Assembly: GCF_004522095.1 (NCBI RefSeq)
Contig: NZ_SPUI01000012.1
Coordinates: 1-64,000 of the forward strand
Reading direction: 5' to 3'
Source: Nocardioides sp. 503
GTDB lineage: Bacteria > Actinomycetota > Actinomycetes > Propionibacteriales > Nocardioidaceae
Length of the DNA: 64,000 nucleotides
The notes beneath the pieces are model-generated. The model saw only the letters and a program-made list of their open reading frames with translations. It did no database searches and was not told where the DNA came from. A program made the position numbers and the translations under genes. Shown here in pieces: positions 51,674-59,940 of this stretch. Numbering within the stretch: position 1 is the stretch's first letter; the number at the start of each line of letters is the position of its first letter.

Positions 51674-53147
51674 GGTGGCTCCCCACGGTGCTCGCCGTCG
51701 TCGTCGGGGGAGCGTGACCCACCGGCGCCTCGTCGAGGACGAGTCGCCGCAGGTGGGGTCCGGCGGTGAGCGCGTAGACGCCGGTCATGGCGAGCCCGGC
51801 GACGGTCAGCTGGAGCCACGGGTCGTCCAGCGCGGCCACGGTCACCAGCCCGACGCCCACGGTCGGCACCGCCGCGGCGACGGGGAGCCCCAGGGCGCGG
51901 AGCACCTGGGCGCTGCCGACCCCGGCGCTCCGCAACGCCACGAGGAACGCGGGGAGGGCCACCAGGGACGCGATCGCGACATGCGCGAGACCGGCCCCGG
52001 CCAGGCCGCGACCCTGGACCGCCCACCACATGGTGGGCGCCAGGGCCACGAACCACAGCAGCTGACAGCTCAGCAGCAGGAGCGAGCGTCCATGCGCGGT
52101 GAGGTAGGCGACCCACACGTCGATCAGGATCCGCATCGCCCCCAGCGGGGCCAGCCAGACCAGTTCCGTGGCGGCGGCCGCCCACCGTTCGCCGTACAGG
52201 ATCGTCACCACCGGGTGGGCCAGCACGGCGAGGCCGATCGACATCGGGACGGCCACGCCCCACGTCAGGCCGCAGGCGCGTGCGAGCGTCGCGGTCGAGT
52301 CGTCCGTCCCGTCCCGGTGGATCTCGGCGAACGCCGGCATCGCGACCGCCCGGATGGCCGTGCCCACGATCGAGCTCGGCCACGAGGACAGGTTGAAGGC
52401 GATGCTGTAGAGACCGAGCGCGGTCACACCGCCCAGACGGCCCACCGCCACGTTGTCGATGTTGAGCAGCCCGAGGGACAGCAGCCCCGCGACCGACAGG
52501 GGCAGGCCGAAGCGGAGCCCGGACCGGGCGACGGACCGGTCCCACCCGACCTGCGGGCGGGTGCGCGTCAGAGCGAACTGGAGGACGACCACCGCCGTCT
52601 GTGAGACCAGCCGCCCGATCGCGATCGACATCGCGCCCCAGCCCGCGACGGCCAGCCCGAGTGCGAGGCCGGTCGACAGCGCGAAGGCGACGAGCTCGAC
52701 CTGGAAGAGCTCCCGCTGCCGCAGGTCTCGCTGCAGGCGGGAGAACGGCACCACGCCGACACCGGCAAGGAGCAGGGTCAGCGCCATCACGCGGATGACC
52801 GCGGTGGCCTCCGGTGCCGCGAAGAAGTCGGCGAAGGCGGGGGCGGCGAGCAGCACGGCCACCGTCAGGAAGCCGGAGGAGACCAGCGACAGGGTGGCGA
52901 TCGTGGGCCCCCGCCGGTCGATGTCACCGTGCCGGATCAGGTCGGCCGCGAGCCCCAGCTCGCTGAGGGTCATCAGCGCGGTCTGCACGGTGAGGGCGAT
53001 GGCGAAGACCCCGAACGCCTCGGGGTCGAGCAGGCGGGCCAGGAAGATGCCGGTCACCAGCGTGCCGAGTCGCAACGTCAGGTTGTTCAGCGCGCTCCAC
53101 ATGATGCCCGTGCGAACCCGCGCGCCCAGGGTCGCGGGCGCGGTCAT
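51663..53147 (-). CDS. Wzx-type polysaccharide flippase (MOP superfamily)
   Basis: This 494-residue protein has about 12-14 membrane helices. The N-terminal block GIMWSALNNLTLRLGTLVTGIFLARLLDPEAFGVFAIAL, followed by ELGLAADLIRHG, is characteristic of lipopolysaccharide biosynthesis (RfbX/WzxC) flippases. It should move the lipid-linked repeat unit to the outer face, where the Wzy-like protein at 42,739 can act. Start ATG overlaps the stop of the upstream glycosyltransferase. The C-terminal tail carries a Thr/His-rich stretch. Confidence 0.9.
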   Translation of the reverse strand: MTAPATLGARVRTGIMWSALNNLTLRLGTLVTGIFLARLLDPEAFGVFAIALTVQTALMTLSELGLAADLIRHGDIDRRGPTIATLSLVSSGFLTVAVLLAAPAFADFFAAPEATAVIRVMALTLLLAGVGVVPFSRLQRDLRQRELFQVELVAFALSTGLALGLAVAGWGAMSIAIGRLVSQTAVVVLQFALTRTRPQVGWDRSVARSGLRFGLPLSVAGLLSLGLLNIDNVAVGRLGGVTALGLYSIAFNLSSWPSSIVGTAIRAVAMPAFAEIHRDGTDDSTATLARACGLTWGVAVPMSIGLAVLAHPVVTILYGERWAAAATELVWLAPLGAMRILIDVWVAYLTAHGRSLLLLSCQLLWFVALAPTMWWAVQGRGLAGAGLAHVAIASLVALPAFLVALRSAGVGSAQVLRALGLPVAAAVPTVGVGLVTVAALDDPWLQLTVAGLAMTGVYALTAGPHLRRLVLDEAPVGHAPPTTTASTVGSHHAA

Positions 53148-54184
53148 ACGCCGTACCTGCGCCAGAGCCGCCACCTCAGGTGCTCCTCGACCCGCCGCAG
53201 GAACGCCGCGGCGCGGTGCTCGAGGAGCCCGTCGGCCAGCGCGGCCAGCGGCCGCGGGGAGGCCGCAGGCACGGTGGTCTCGGTCTCCTGCGCGAAGCGG
53301 GTGAACGCGTCGGTCTGGTCGGCGCCGGCCCCGTCGCGGCGGCTGGCGAGGGCGAGGCGCCGAGCCCGGCGCACGACGGAGCGGTGGGCCTGCTCGCGGA
53401 GCCCGCTTCCCAGGTCGACCCCTCGCGGCGGGTCGTCGAAGAGGATCCGGAGGACCTCGCGCTGCTCGACGAGGTCGCGGTGCATCCCGGCGAACCTCGT
53501 CAGGTGCATGTTGGCGCCGTGCACGCGGTAGAACGCCTGGGCGCCGTTGTTGACGCGGCCGACTCCCCAGCAGGCGGCGGCCTGGTACCAGAGCAGCATG
53601 TCGGCGCCCAGCGGGAGGCGCTCGTCGTAGGCGCCGATCTCCGACCACGCGGCGCTGCGCATCACCGCCGTCGGCGTGTAGACGGGGTTCCTGGAGCGGC
53701 GGGCGCGCGGCGTCAGCCACTCGCCGGGGCCCCACACCGACCAGCTCCGGGGGCGGCAGTCGACCTCGGGGGGCGCCTCGGTGAACGACGGGGCGTGACC
53801 GTAGACCAGCCCGACCTCCGGGTGGGCCTCCATGAGCGCCGTGGCGCGGGTCAGCGCGTCCGGCGTCAGCAGGTCGTCGGCCGAGAGCAGGACGAGGTAG
53901 TCGCCACTGACCTTGCCGAGGCCCTCGTTGTAGGTGCGGATGTGGCCCTGGTTGGTCTCGTGCGCCAGGACCTGCACCCGGTCGTCGCCCGCCGCGATCC
54001 GGTGGGCGACCGCGACGCTGTCGTCGGTCGAGGCGTCGTCGACGATCAGCACGTCGACGTCGACGTGGTCCTGGTCGAGCGCCGAGGCCACCGCCTGGGG
54101 CAGGAACCGCCCGTAGTTGTAGCAGGGCACGACCACCGAGACGCGGGGACGCGACGTGAGCGGCACCGGCCGACGCAGGCGCAC
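53144..54184 (-). CDS. Glycosyltransferase family 2
   Basis: This 346-residue GT-A enzyme has VSVVVPCYNYGRFLPQAVASALDQ, LIVDDASTDDS, HIRTYNEGLGKVSGDYLVLLSADDLL (with the DD metal-binding pair) and PTAVMRSAAWSEIGAYDERLPLGADMLLW. The C-terminal part is helical and basic. It would extend the repeat unit. GTG start, 1 bp after the aminotransferase stop; the stop overlaps the flippase start. Confidence 0.88.
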   Translation of the reverse strand: MRLRRPVPLTSRPRVSVVVPCYNYGRFLPQAVASALDQDHVDVDVLIVDDASTDDSVAVAHRIAAGDDRVQVLAHETNQGHIRTYNEGLGKVSGDYLVLLSADDLLTPDALTRATALMEAHPEVGLVYGHAPSFTEAPPEVDCRPRSWSVWGPGEWLTPRARRSRNPVYTPTAVMRSAAWSEIGAYDERLPLGADMLLWYQAAACWGVGRVNNGAQAFYRVHGANMHLTRFAGMHRDLVEQREVLRILFDDPPRGVDLGSGLREQAHRSVVRRARRLALASRRDGAGADQTDAFTRFAQETETTVPAASPRPLAALADGLLEHRAAAFLRRVEEHLRWRLWRRYGV

Positions 54185-54185
54185 G

Positions 54186-55286
54186 TCAGCCCTCCTGGGA
54201 CGCGGCCACGGCGGCGGCGACCCGCTCCTGCTGGTCGCCGGCCAGGTGCGGGTACATCGGCAGCGACAGGATCTCGCCGGCCGCTCGCTCGGCCACCGGG
54301 AAGCTGCCCGGTCCGAGACCGAGGTGGGCGTAGGCCCCGGTCAGGTGGACCGGCGTCGGGTAGTGGACGCCCGCACCGATGCCCGCGGCGCCCAGGTCGG
54401 CGAGCAGACGGTCGCGACGCTGTGACCGCACGACGTAGAGGTGCCAGACGTCGCTGTTGCCCTCGGCCGATCGCGGCACCCGCAGTCCCGGCACGTCGGC
54501 CAGCAGCTCGGCGTAGCGGGCGGCGGCCTCGCGACGCAGCTCGTTCCACTTCTCCAGCCGGGACAGCTTGGCGCTCAGGTAGACGGCCTGGATGGTGTCG
54601 AGGCGGGAGTTCATCCCCACGACGTCGTGCACGTACTTGCGCGGCGATCCGTGGGCGGCGAGCAACCTGACCGACGCGGCGATCTCCGGGTCGTCCGTGG
54701 TCACGGCCCCCGCGTCACCGGCGGCGCCCAGGTTCTTCCCTGGGTAGAAGCTCGTCCCCGCGACGGCGCCCAGCGAACCGGCCGCGCGACCGTGACGCTG
54801 GGCTCCCTGCGCCTGGGCCGCGTCCTCGACGATGGGGACGCCGCCCGCCAGGGCCCGCAGGCGCTCGACGAACGCGGTCTGGCCGAAGAGGTGCACGGGC
54901 ACGATCGCCTGCGTCCGAGCGGTGATCGCGCCGCGCACCTCCTGGGGGTCGATGAGGAGGTGCTCGTCGTCGACGTCGACGAGCACCGGGTGCGCCCCGA
55001 TGCGGGACACCGCCTCGGCGGTCGCGATGAAGGTGTTGGCGGGCACGATCACCTCGCCGCCGGCTCGCACCCCGACCGCCCGCAGCGCGAGCTCGAGGGC
55101 CTCGGTCCCGTTGGCGACGCCGATGGAGTGCCGGGTGCCGACGTAGGCGGCGTACTCGCGCTCGAAGTCGTCGACCTCCCGCCCACCCACGAACGCCGTC
55201 CTGTGGAAGACGTCCGCGAGGCCGATACTCACCTCGTCCGCGACCTCGTCGTGCTGAGCGGCGAGGTCCACCAGGGGGATGGTCAT
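54186..55286 (-). CDS. DegT/DnrJ/EryC1 family aminotransferase (a)
   Basis: This 366-residue PLP enzyme aminates a keto group on a nucleotide sugar. The start IPLVDLAAQHDEVADEV and GVANGTEALELALRA are typical. PVHLFGQ, VEDAAQAQGA and the PLP lysine K184 in TSFYPGKNLGAAGDAG match the FdtB/QdtB/WbpE class. MNSRLDTIQAVYLSAKL is the active-site dimer loop. It forms overlaps with the acetyltransferase gene upstream, which would N-acetylate the new amino group. Confidence 0.9.
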   Translation of the reverse strand: MTIPLVDLAAQHDEVADEVSIGLADVFHRTAFVGGREVDDFEREYAAYVGTRHSIGVANGTEALELALRAVGVRAGGEVIVPANTFIATAEAVSRIGAHPVLVDVDDEHLLIDPQEVRGAITARTQAIVPVHLFGQTAFVERLRALAGGVPIVEDAAQAQGAQRHGRAAGSLGAVAGTSFYPGKNLGAAGDAGAVTTDDPEIAASVRLLAAHGSPRKYVHDVVGMNSRLDTIQAVYLSAKLSRLEKWNELRREAAARYAELLADVPGLRVPRSAEGNSDVWHLYVVRSQRRDRLLADLGAAGIGAGVHYPTPVHLTGAYAHLGLGPGSFPVAERAAGEILSLPMYPHLAGDQQERVAAAVAASQEG

Positions 55287-55984
55287 GGCACATGCCTTCC
55301 TCGAGCGCCGCGAGCGCCCGACTGGTCGGGGGTGGTGGGGCGGTTCGTCCCGAGCGTCATCTCGAGGCGGCGGGCGGGGACGCCGGCCCACACCTGCTCC
55401 GGCGGGAGGTCCCTGGTGAGGGCGGCTCCCATGCCGAGCGTGGACCCGGGGCCGACGGTGAGGCCCTCCCGCACGGACGCGTTCATGCCGACGTACGCCG
55501 CCCGGCCGACCCGGACCCGTCCGCCGAGCACGGCCCCGGCGCACACGGTCGCGTAGTCGGCCACGTCGTCGTCGTGGGTGAGCGTGGCGTTCGGCATCAC
55601 GACGACGTGGGACCCCAGGCGCACGTGGGCGGTGAGCACGACGCCGGCGAGCAGGATGCTGCCCCGGCCGATGGTGCAGTCCGCGGGCAGCGACACCGAG
55701 GGGTGGACCAGCGTGAGGTAGCGGTCCTCGTGGACGCCGAGCCCGGCGAGCCGCTCCACGATGCTCCGGCGAGCCGTGCCGCGCCCGGCGCACACCAGCA
55801 CCCGGTGCCCCTCGTGCTGGCGAACCTCCGCCAGGCCGCCCACGACCGGCACGTCGCCCAGGTCGGTGCCCCAGCGGCCGGGGTCGTCGTCGAGGACCAC
55901 CGCGTCCTCCAGGTAGCCGAAGGTCCGCACGGCCGCGATCGCCTCGAGAGCGAGTCCGCTGGCGGCGACGAGCACGAGCCTCAT
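55283..55984 (-). CDS. PglD/NeuD-like sugar O/N-acetyltransferase
   Basis: This 233-residue protein has an N-terminal Rossmann-like domain that holds the nucleotide sugar and a C-terminal left-handed beta-helix of hexapeptide repeats (CTIGRGSILLAGVVLTAHVRLGSHVVVMPNATLTHDDDVADYATVCAGAVLGGRVRVG). The histidine in LTHDD is the usual catalytic base. It should acetylate the amino sugar made by one of the DegT enzymes, with acetyl-CoA as donor. Its start overlaps the oxidoreductase stop and its stop overlaps the aminotransferase start. Confidence 0.85.
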   Translation of the reverse strand: MRLVLVAASGLALEAIAAVRTFGYLEDAVVLDDDPGRWGTDLGDVPVVGGLAEVRQHEGHRVLVCAGRGTARRSIVERLAGLGVHEDRYLTLVHPSVSLPADCTIGRGSILLAGVVLTAHVRLGSHVVVMPNATLTHDDDVADYATVCAGAVLGGRVRVGRAAYVGMNASVREGLTVGPGSTLGMGAALTRDLPPEQVWAGVPARRLEMTLGTNRPTTPDQSGARGARGRHVP

Positions 55985-57057
55985 GTCGTGACCCGCACCG
56001 GCGCTGCGGCGGCCGGCTCGCCGGCCAGCGGGACCAGGGTGCCCTGCGCCCGCATGCTCGCGCCGGCGGCCTCCAGGACGTGGAGGATGCGCAGCCCGGC
56101 GCGGCCGTCGGTGCGCGGCGCGCGCTCCTCGCGGATGCTCGCCGCGAACTCCTCGACCATGGCGCCGAGGGCCTCGCGCTCCTGGAGCGCCGGCGCCCAC
56201 GTGTCGCCCACCCGGTAGGCGACGTTGCGCGCGGCGCGGGCCTCGCCGTCGGCCGGGCGGTCCGTCAGCTCGACGCCGCGGTCGTAGATGCTGACGCGCT
56301 GGACGAGGTTGAGGTCGTCCCAGACCAGCGTGCGGCGGGAGCCGCCGATGACCATCTGCCGGATCTTGGTGGGGCTGAGCCAGTTGACGTGGACGTGGGC
56401 CATCGCCCCGCTCCGCAGGGGCAGGTTGAGGTGGCCCACGCAGGCCTTGCCCGCACCCAGCGGGTCGGAGCCGTGCGCCGAGACGCCGATCGGGTCGAGG
56501 CCTCCCGGCAGCACGAAGTCGAAGACCGACAGGTCGTGCGGCGCGAGGTCCCAGAGCACGTCGACGTCGGGCTGGACCAGGCCCAGGTTGATCCGGACGG
56601 AGTCGATGAACAGGATCTCGCCGAGCGCGCCGTCGGCCACCAGCTCGCGGATCTTGCTGACGGCCGGCGTGTAGCAGTAGGTGTGGTCGGCCATCAGGAC
56701 CAGGCCGTGCTGCTCCGCCTGACGCACCATCTCGCGGCCGCGGGCCGTGCTGTCCGCGAGCGGCTTCTCCACCAGGACGTGCATGCCGGCGCGCAACGCC
56801 GCCAGCGCCAGTCCCTGATGCGTGGCGGCGGGCGTCGCGATCGCGACCGCGTCCACGTCGCTCATCGCGAGCACCTCGGCCAGCGAGTCGGTGACGGTCA
56901 CGAAGGGCAGGTCCTGCACGAGCCTGCGAGCCTTGCCGGTGTCGAGGTCGCACACCGCCACCAGGTCCCAGTCGTCGCTGGCCAGGAAGTTGCGGACGAG
57001 GTTCGGCCCCCAGTAGCCGGCACCGACGACGGCGACCCCCAGACGGTCACGGGACAT
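55981..57057 (-). CDS. Gfo/Idh/MocA family sugar oxidoreductase
   Basis: This 358-residue NAD(P)-dependent enzyme has the fingerprint VVGAGYWGPNLVRNF (residues 11-25) and the EKPL catalytic-loop motif at 97-100. DHTYCYTPAV, WDLAPHDLSVFDFVL (with a catalytic HD) and the C-terminal sheet follow. In WbpB-type pathways such an enzyme makes the 3-keto sugar that the DegT partner aminates. The neighbouring DegT and PglD-like genes fit that scheme. It lies 24 bp after the second DegT gene. Confidence 0.9.
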   Translation of the reverse strand: MSRDRLGVAVVGAGYWGPNLVRNFLASDDWDLVAVCDLDTGKARRLVQDLPFVTVTDSLAEVLAMSDVDAVAIATPAATHQGLALAALRAGMHVLVEKPLADSTARGREMVRQAEQHGLVLMADHTYCYTPAVSKIRELVADGALGEILFIDSVRINLGLVQPDVDVLWDLAPHDLSVFDFVLPGGLDPIGVSAHGSDPLGAGKACVGHLNLPLRSGAMAHVHVNWLSPTKIRQMVIGGSRRTLVWDDLNLVQRVSIYDRGVELTDRPADGEARAARNVAYRVGDTWAPALQEREALGAMVEEFAASIREERAPRTDGRAGLRILHVLEAAGASMRAQGTLVPLAGEPAAAAPVRVTT

Positions 57058-57081
57058 CGTGGTTCTCCTTGCTTGAGGCGC

Positions 57082-58194
57082 TCACAGGCACTTCTCGAGG
57101 GCGGTGACGACCTGGTCCTGCTCGTCGTCGGTCAGGCCGAAGAACATCGGCAGGAGCACGGTCCGGGCGGCTGCCTCGTCCGTGTGCGGCAGCGACGCCG
57201 TCGGCAGGTCCGCATAGGCCGGCTGCGTGTGGATGGCGAAGATCCGGCGGGTCGCGACCCCCAGCTCGAGCATCGCCACCATCAGCTCCTCCTGGGTCCG
57301 CTCGGTGTGCAGGCGGACGTTGTAGGACTGGTAGACGTGGGTGAAGCCCTCCGGGACGTACGGCGTCTCCACGCCCTCCTGGCCGGCGAGCAGCTGGTCG
57401 TAGCGACGACCGAGCCGCTCGCGCTCGGCGACGATCTCGTCGACCCGCCCCATCTGGACGACCCCGATGGCCGACTGGATGTCGGTGATCTTGTGGTTGA
57501 AGCCGACCTCGGGGTAGGTCTCCAGGACCACCTTCTGCGCCCGGTCGCGGTCGGCGGTCGAGACGGAGGCGGAGTGGGCGCGCAGCAGGCGGATCCGCTC
57601 CGCGGCACGCGCGTCGTCCGTGGTCACCATGCCGCCCTCGCCGGTGGTGAGGATCTTGCGAGCGTCGAAGGAGAAGCAGGTGAGGTCCGACAGGGCGCCG
57701 AGGCGCCGACCGTGGACGGTGGCCCCCAAGGAGGGCGCCGCGTCCTCGACGACCTTGAGGCCGTGTCGGCCGGCGACCGCGTTGATGGCGGGGATGTCGG
57801 CCGGGAGACCGATCTGGCTCACCGGCAGGACCGCGCGCGTCCGCGCCGTGACCGCGGCCTCGACCAGGTCCGCGTCGATGTTGTAGGTGCGCGGGTCGAT
57901 GTCGACGAAGACCGGGGTGGCGCCGCAGTAGCGGATGGCGTTCGCGGTGGCGATGAAGCTGAACGACGGGCAGATGACCTCGTCGCCGGGGCCGACCCCG
58001 GCGGCGAGGAGCGCGAGGTGCAGCCCCGTGGTGCAGCTGCTGACGGCGACGGCGTGCTCGGCGCCGACGTACTCGGCGACCAGGCGCTCGAACTCCGCCG
58101 TGCGCGGTCCGTTCATGAGCCAGCCGGAGTGGACGACGGCGGCGGCAGCGGCCGCCTCGGCCTCCCCGAGGGCGAGTCGGGTGATGGGGATCAT
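57082..58194 (-). CDS. DegT/DnrJ/EryC1 family aminotransferase (b)
   Basis: This 370-residue PLP enzyme has the family blocks GWLMNGPRTAEFERLVAEYVGA, AVSSCTTGLHLALLAAGVGPGDEV and VVEDAAPSLGATVHG, with the PLP lysine K180 in CFSFDARKILTTGEGG. The usual VHLYGQ or VHQFG segment reads VSQIGLPADI here, so the conserved histidine is absent. That points to a different sugar or stereochemistry from the first DegT in the operon. The start overlaps the RmlC-like stop. Confidence 0.9.
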   Translation of the reverse strand: MIPITRLALGEAEAAAAAAVVHSGWLMNGPRTAEFERLVAEYVGAEHAVAVSSCTTGLHLALLAAGVGPGDEVICPSFSFIATANAIRYCGATPVFVDIDPRTYNIDADLVEAAVTARTRAVLPVSQIGLPADIPAINAVAGRHGLKVVEDAAPSLGATVHGRRLGALSDLTCFSFDARKILTTGEGGMVTTDDARAAERIRLLRAHSASVSTADRDRAQKVVLETYPEVGFNHKITDIQSAIGVVQMGRVDEIVAERERLGRRYDQLLAGQEGVETPYVPEGFTHVYQSYNVRLHTERTQEELMVAMLELGVATRRIFAIHTQPAYADLPTASLPHTDEAAARTVLLPMFFGLTDDEQDQVVTALEKCL

Positions 58195-58781
58195 GAGCGG
58201 GGGCTCCTGTGCTCGGACCAGCCCGGCCCGAAGTCGGGGTGGGCGCGGTAGTCGGCGAAGGAGGGCGCGCCGGCGTCCTTCGCGGAGGTGAGGGGTTGCT
58301 CGACCGGCCAGGCGATCGCGAGCTCGGGGTCGTCGTGGGCGAGGGCGCGCTCGGCGTCGGGCCGGTGCAGGCCGGTGCACTTGTACTGCACCTCGGCCAC
58401 GTCCGAGACCACCGCGAACCCGTGGGCGTAGGAGGGCGGGACCAGCAGCTGCGAGCGGCTCTCGGCGCTGAGCCGGACGCCCAGCCACTGCCCGAAGGTG
58501 GGGGAGTCGACCTCGAGGTCCACGACGACGTCGTGGATCTCGCCCACGGTGCACCGGACCAGGCGCCACTGCGCCCCGTCCGGCCCCTGGTAGTGCAGGC
58601 CCCGGACGACACCCGCACGGGACCGCGAGTGGTTGTCCTGCACGAACGTCAGGTCGATCCCGAGGTCGGCGAACGTGCGTCGGCTGTAGGACTCGTAGAA
58701 GAACCCGCGGTGGTCCTCGTGCGTCTCGAGCTCGAGCAGCCGGACGCCCGGCAGGGCGAGCTCGGTGGCCACGACCTTCAT
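58191..58781 (-). CDS. dTDP-4-dehydrorhamnose 3,5-epimerase-like protein (RmlC family)
   Basis: This 196-residue cupin has the RmlC pattern: LELETHEDHRGFFYESYSRRTFADLGI, FVQDNHSRSRAGVVRGLHYQ with the catalytic-type histidine, LVRCTVGEIHDVVVDL and SYAHGFAVVSDVAEVQYKCTG with the tyrosine position. No rmlA, rmlB or rmlD lies in the window, so the product may be a sugar other than rhamnose, or those genes lie elsewhere. Start overlaps the epimerase stop; stop overlaps DegT (b). Confidence 0.88.
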   Translation of the reverse strand: MKVVATELALPGVRLLELETHEDHRGFFYESYSRRTFADLGIDLTFVQDNHSRSRAGVVRGLHYQGPDGAQWRLVRCTVGEIHDVVVDLEVDSPTFGQWLGVRLSAESRSQLLVPPSYAHGFAVVSDVAEVQYKCTGLHRPDAERALAHDDPELAIAWPVEQPLTSAKDAGAPSFADYRAHPDFGPGWSEHRSPRS

Positions 58782-59800
58782 GCGCCCCAGTTCCTGTCCT
58801 CGATCTGGGCCAGCATCGACTCGGGCGACTCGGGCCGCTGGGTGAACCACGAGACCAGCTCCTCGATCCCGTCCTCGAAGGCGATCCGTGGCTCGAAGGC
58901 GGTGAGCTTGCGCATGAGCGTGTCGTCGACGAGGAGGCGGCGTACGTCGCCGGGCCGGTCCTCGGCGTGGACGGCGGCCGGCACGTCCGCGTCGACCTGC
59001 TGGCGGATCAGCTCGACCAGGTCGTTGATGCTGGTCTCGCTGCCGGAGCCGAGGTTGACGGTCTCGCCGACGGCCTCCTCGCACGTCGCGAGGGCGATCA
59101 GGCCCGCCGCGGTGTCGGAGACGTGCGTGAAGTCGCGGGTCTGGGTGCCGTCACCGAAGACCAGCGCCGGCTTCGAGCACATCGCCCGCACGATAGTCCG
59201 CGGGATGACCTCACCGCTGTCGCCCTCGAAGTGGCTGCGCGGACCGTAGGTGTTGAACGGCCGGACGACGACCACCGGGAGCCCGTAGGTGCGGAAGTGG
59301 GCGCGCGCGTAGGCCTCGCCGGCGAGCTTGGAGGCGCCGTAGACCGTCTCCGGCCAGGTCGGGTGCCGCTCGTCCATCGGCACGGTCTGGGCGGTGCCGA
59401 ACACCTCGCTCGAGCTGACGTGCACGAACCTGCCGACGCGCTCCCTCCTGGCCGCCTGCAGCAGGTGCAGGGTCCCCTCGGCATTGACCGAGTGGTTCTC
59501 GACCGGGTCGTGCAGGCTGTGCCGCACGCCGAGGCAGGCCAGGTGCATCACCACGTCGGCCCCCTGCAGCAGCGGGGTAACCGCCGCCCGGTCGCGGATG
59601 TCCACCACCGCAAGATCGGTACGGGGGTCCTCCAGCGCCGGCGCGAGGTTCTCCACCCGGCCGTTCACCAGGTTGTCCACGACCTGGACCTTCGCCACGT
59701 CGGCGGCCAGCAGCGCGTCCACCAGGTGGCTGCCGATGAAGCCGGCGCCCCCGGTGACCAGGACGGTGGCGCCTGCGAGGGCACTCGTCTGAGTGTGCAC
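58778..59800 (-). CDS. NAD-dependent sugar epimerase/dehydratase (extended SDR)
   Basis: This 340-residue enzyme has the cofactor motif TGGAGFIGSH, the HLACLGVRHSLHDP block and catalytic Y-x3-K in VYGASKLAGE. VRPFNTYGPRSHFEGDSGEVIPR is typical of GDP- or UDP-sugar dehydratases and epimerases. It acts first in the operon by position. The GTG at 59800 is preferred because GGGGAG lies 5 bases upstream; the frame opens from a GTG at 59848 without such a site. A 20-bp palindrome lies 90 bp upstream. Confidence 0.88.
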   Translation of the reverse strand: MHTQTSALAGATVLVTGGAGFIGSHLVDALLAADVAKVQVVDNLVNGRVENLAPALEDPRTDLAVVDIRDRAAVTPLLQGADVVMHLACLGVRHSLHDPVENHSVNAEGTLHLLQAARRERVGRFVHVSSSEVFGTAQTVPMDERHPTWPETVYGASKLAGEAYARAHFRTYGLPVVVVRPFNTYGPRSHFEGDSGEVIPRTIVRAMCSKPALVFGDGTQTRDFTHVSDTAAGLIALATCEEAVGETVNLGSGSETSINDLVELIRQQVDADVPAAVHAEDRPGDVRRLLVDDTLMRKLTAFEPRIAFEDGIEELVSWFTQRPESPESMLAQIEDRNWGA

Positions 59801-59860
59801 GTCTCTCCCCAGGTTCTTGTGCGGTGCGGTGGTGTCGGTGCGCCTCACGCTTCAGCATCC

Positions 59861-59878
59861 GCGGACCGTGCGGACCGT
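59861..59878. repeat. Tandem 9-bp repeat GCGGACCGT
   Basis: GCGGACCGT occurs at 59861-59869 and again at 59870-59878, followed by a partial copy in inverse form (GCGGTCC). It lies between the palindrome and the epimerase start, so it may be a further regulatory site. Confidence 0.4.
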
Positions 59879-59889
59879 TTGCGGTCCCG

Positions 59890-59909
59890 CCTCCCCTAAA
59901 TAGGGGAGG
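59890..59909. promoter_or_regulatory. 20-bp palindromic operator candidate
   Basis: CCTCCCCTAAATAGGGGAGG has perfect 9-bp arms around AA. Its AT-rich centre flanked by C4 and G4 resembles the sites at 46800 and 48194. It sits upstream of the nine-gene operon and just after the end of the DUF4082 gene. A two-base loop makes a transcription terminator unlikely, though it cannot be excluded. Confidence 0.6.
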
Positions 59910-59940
59910 GCGTCGGAGCACCGTGGATCGGCGGCGTGGC

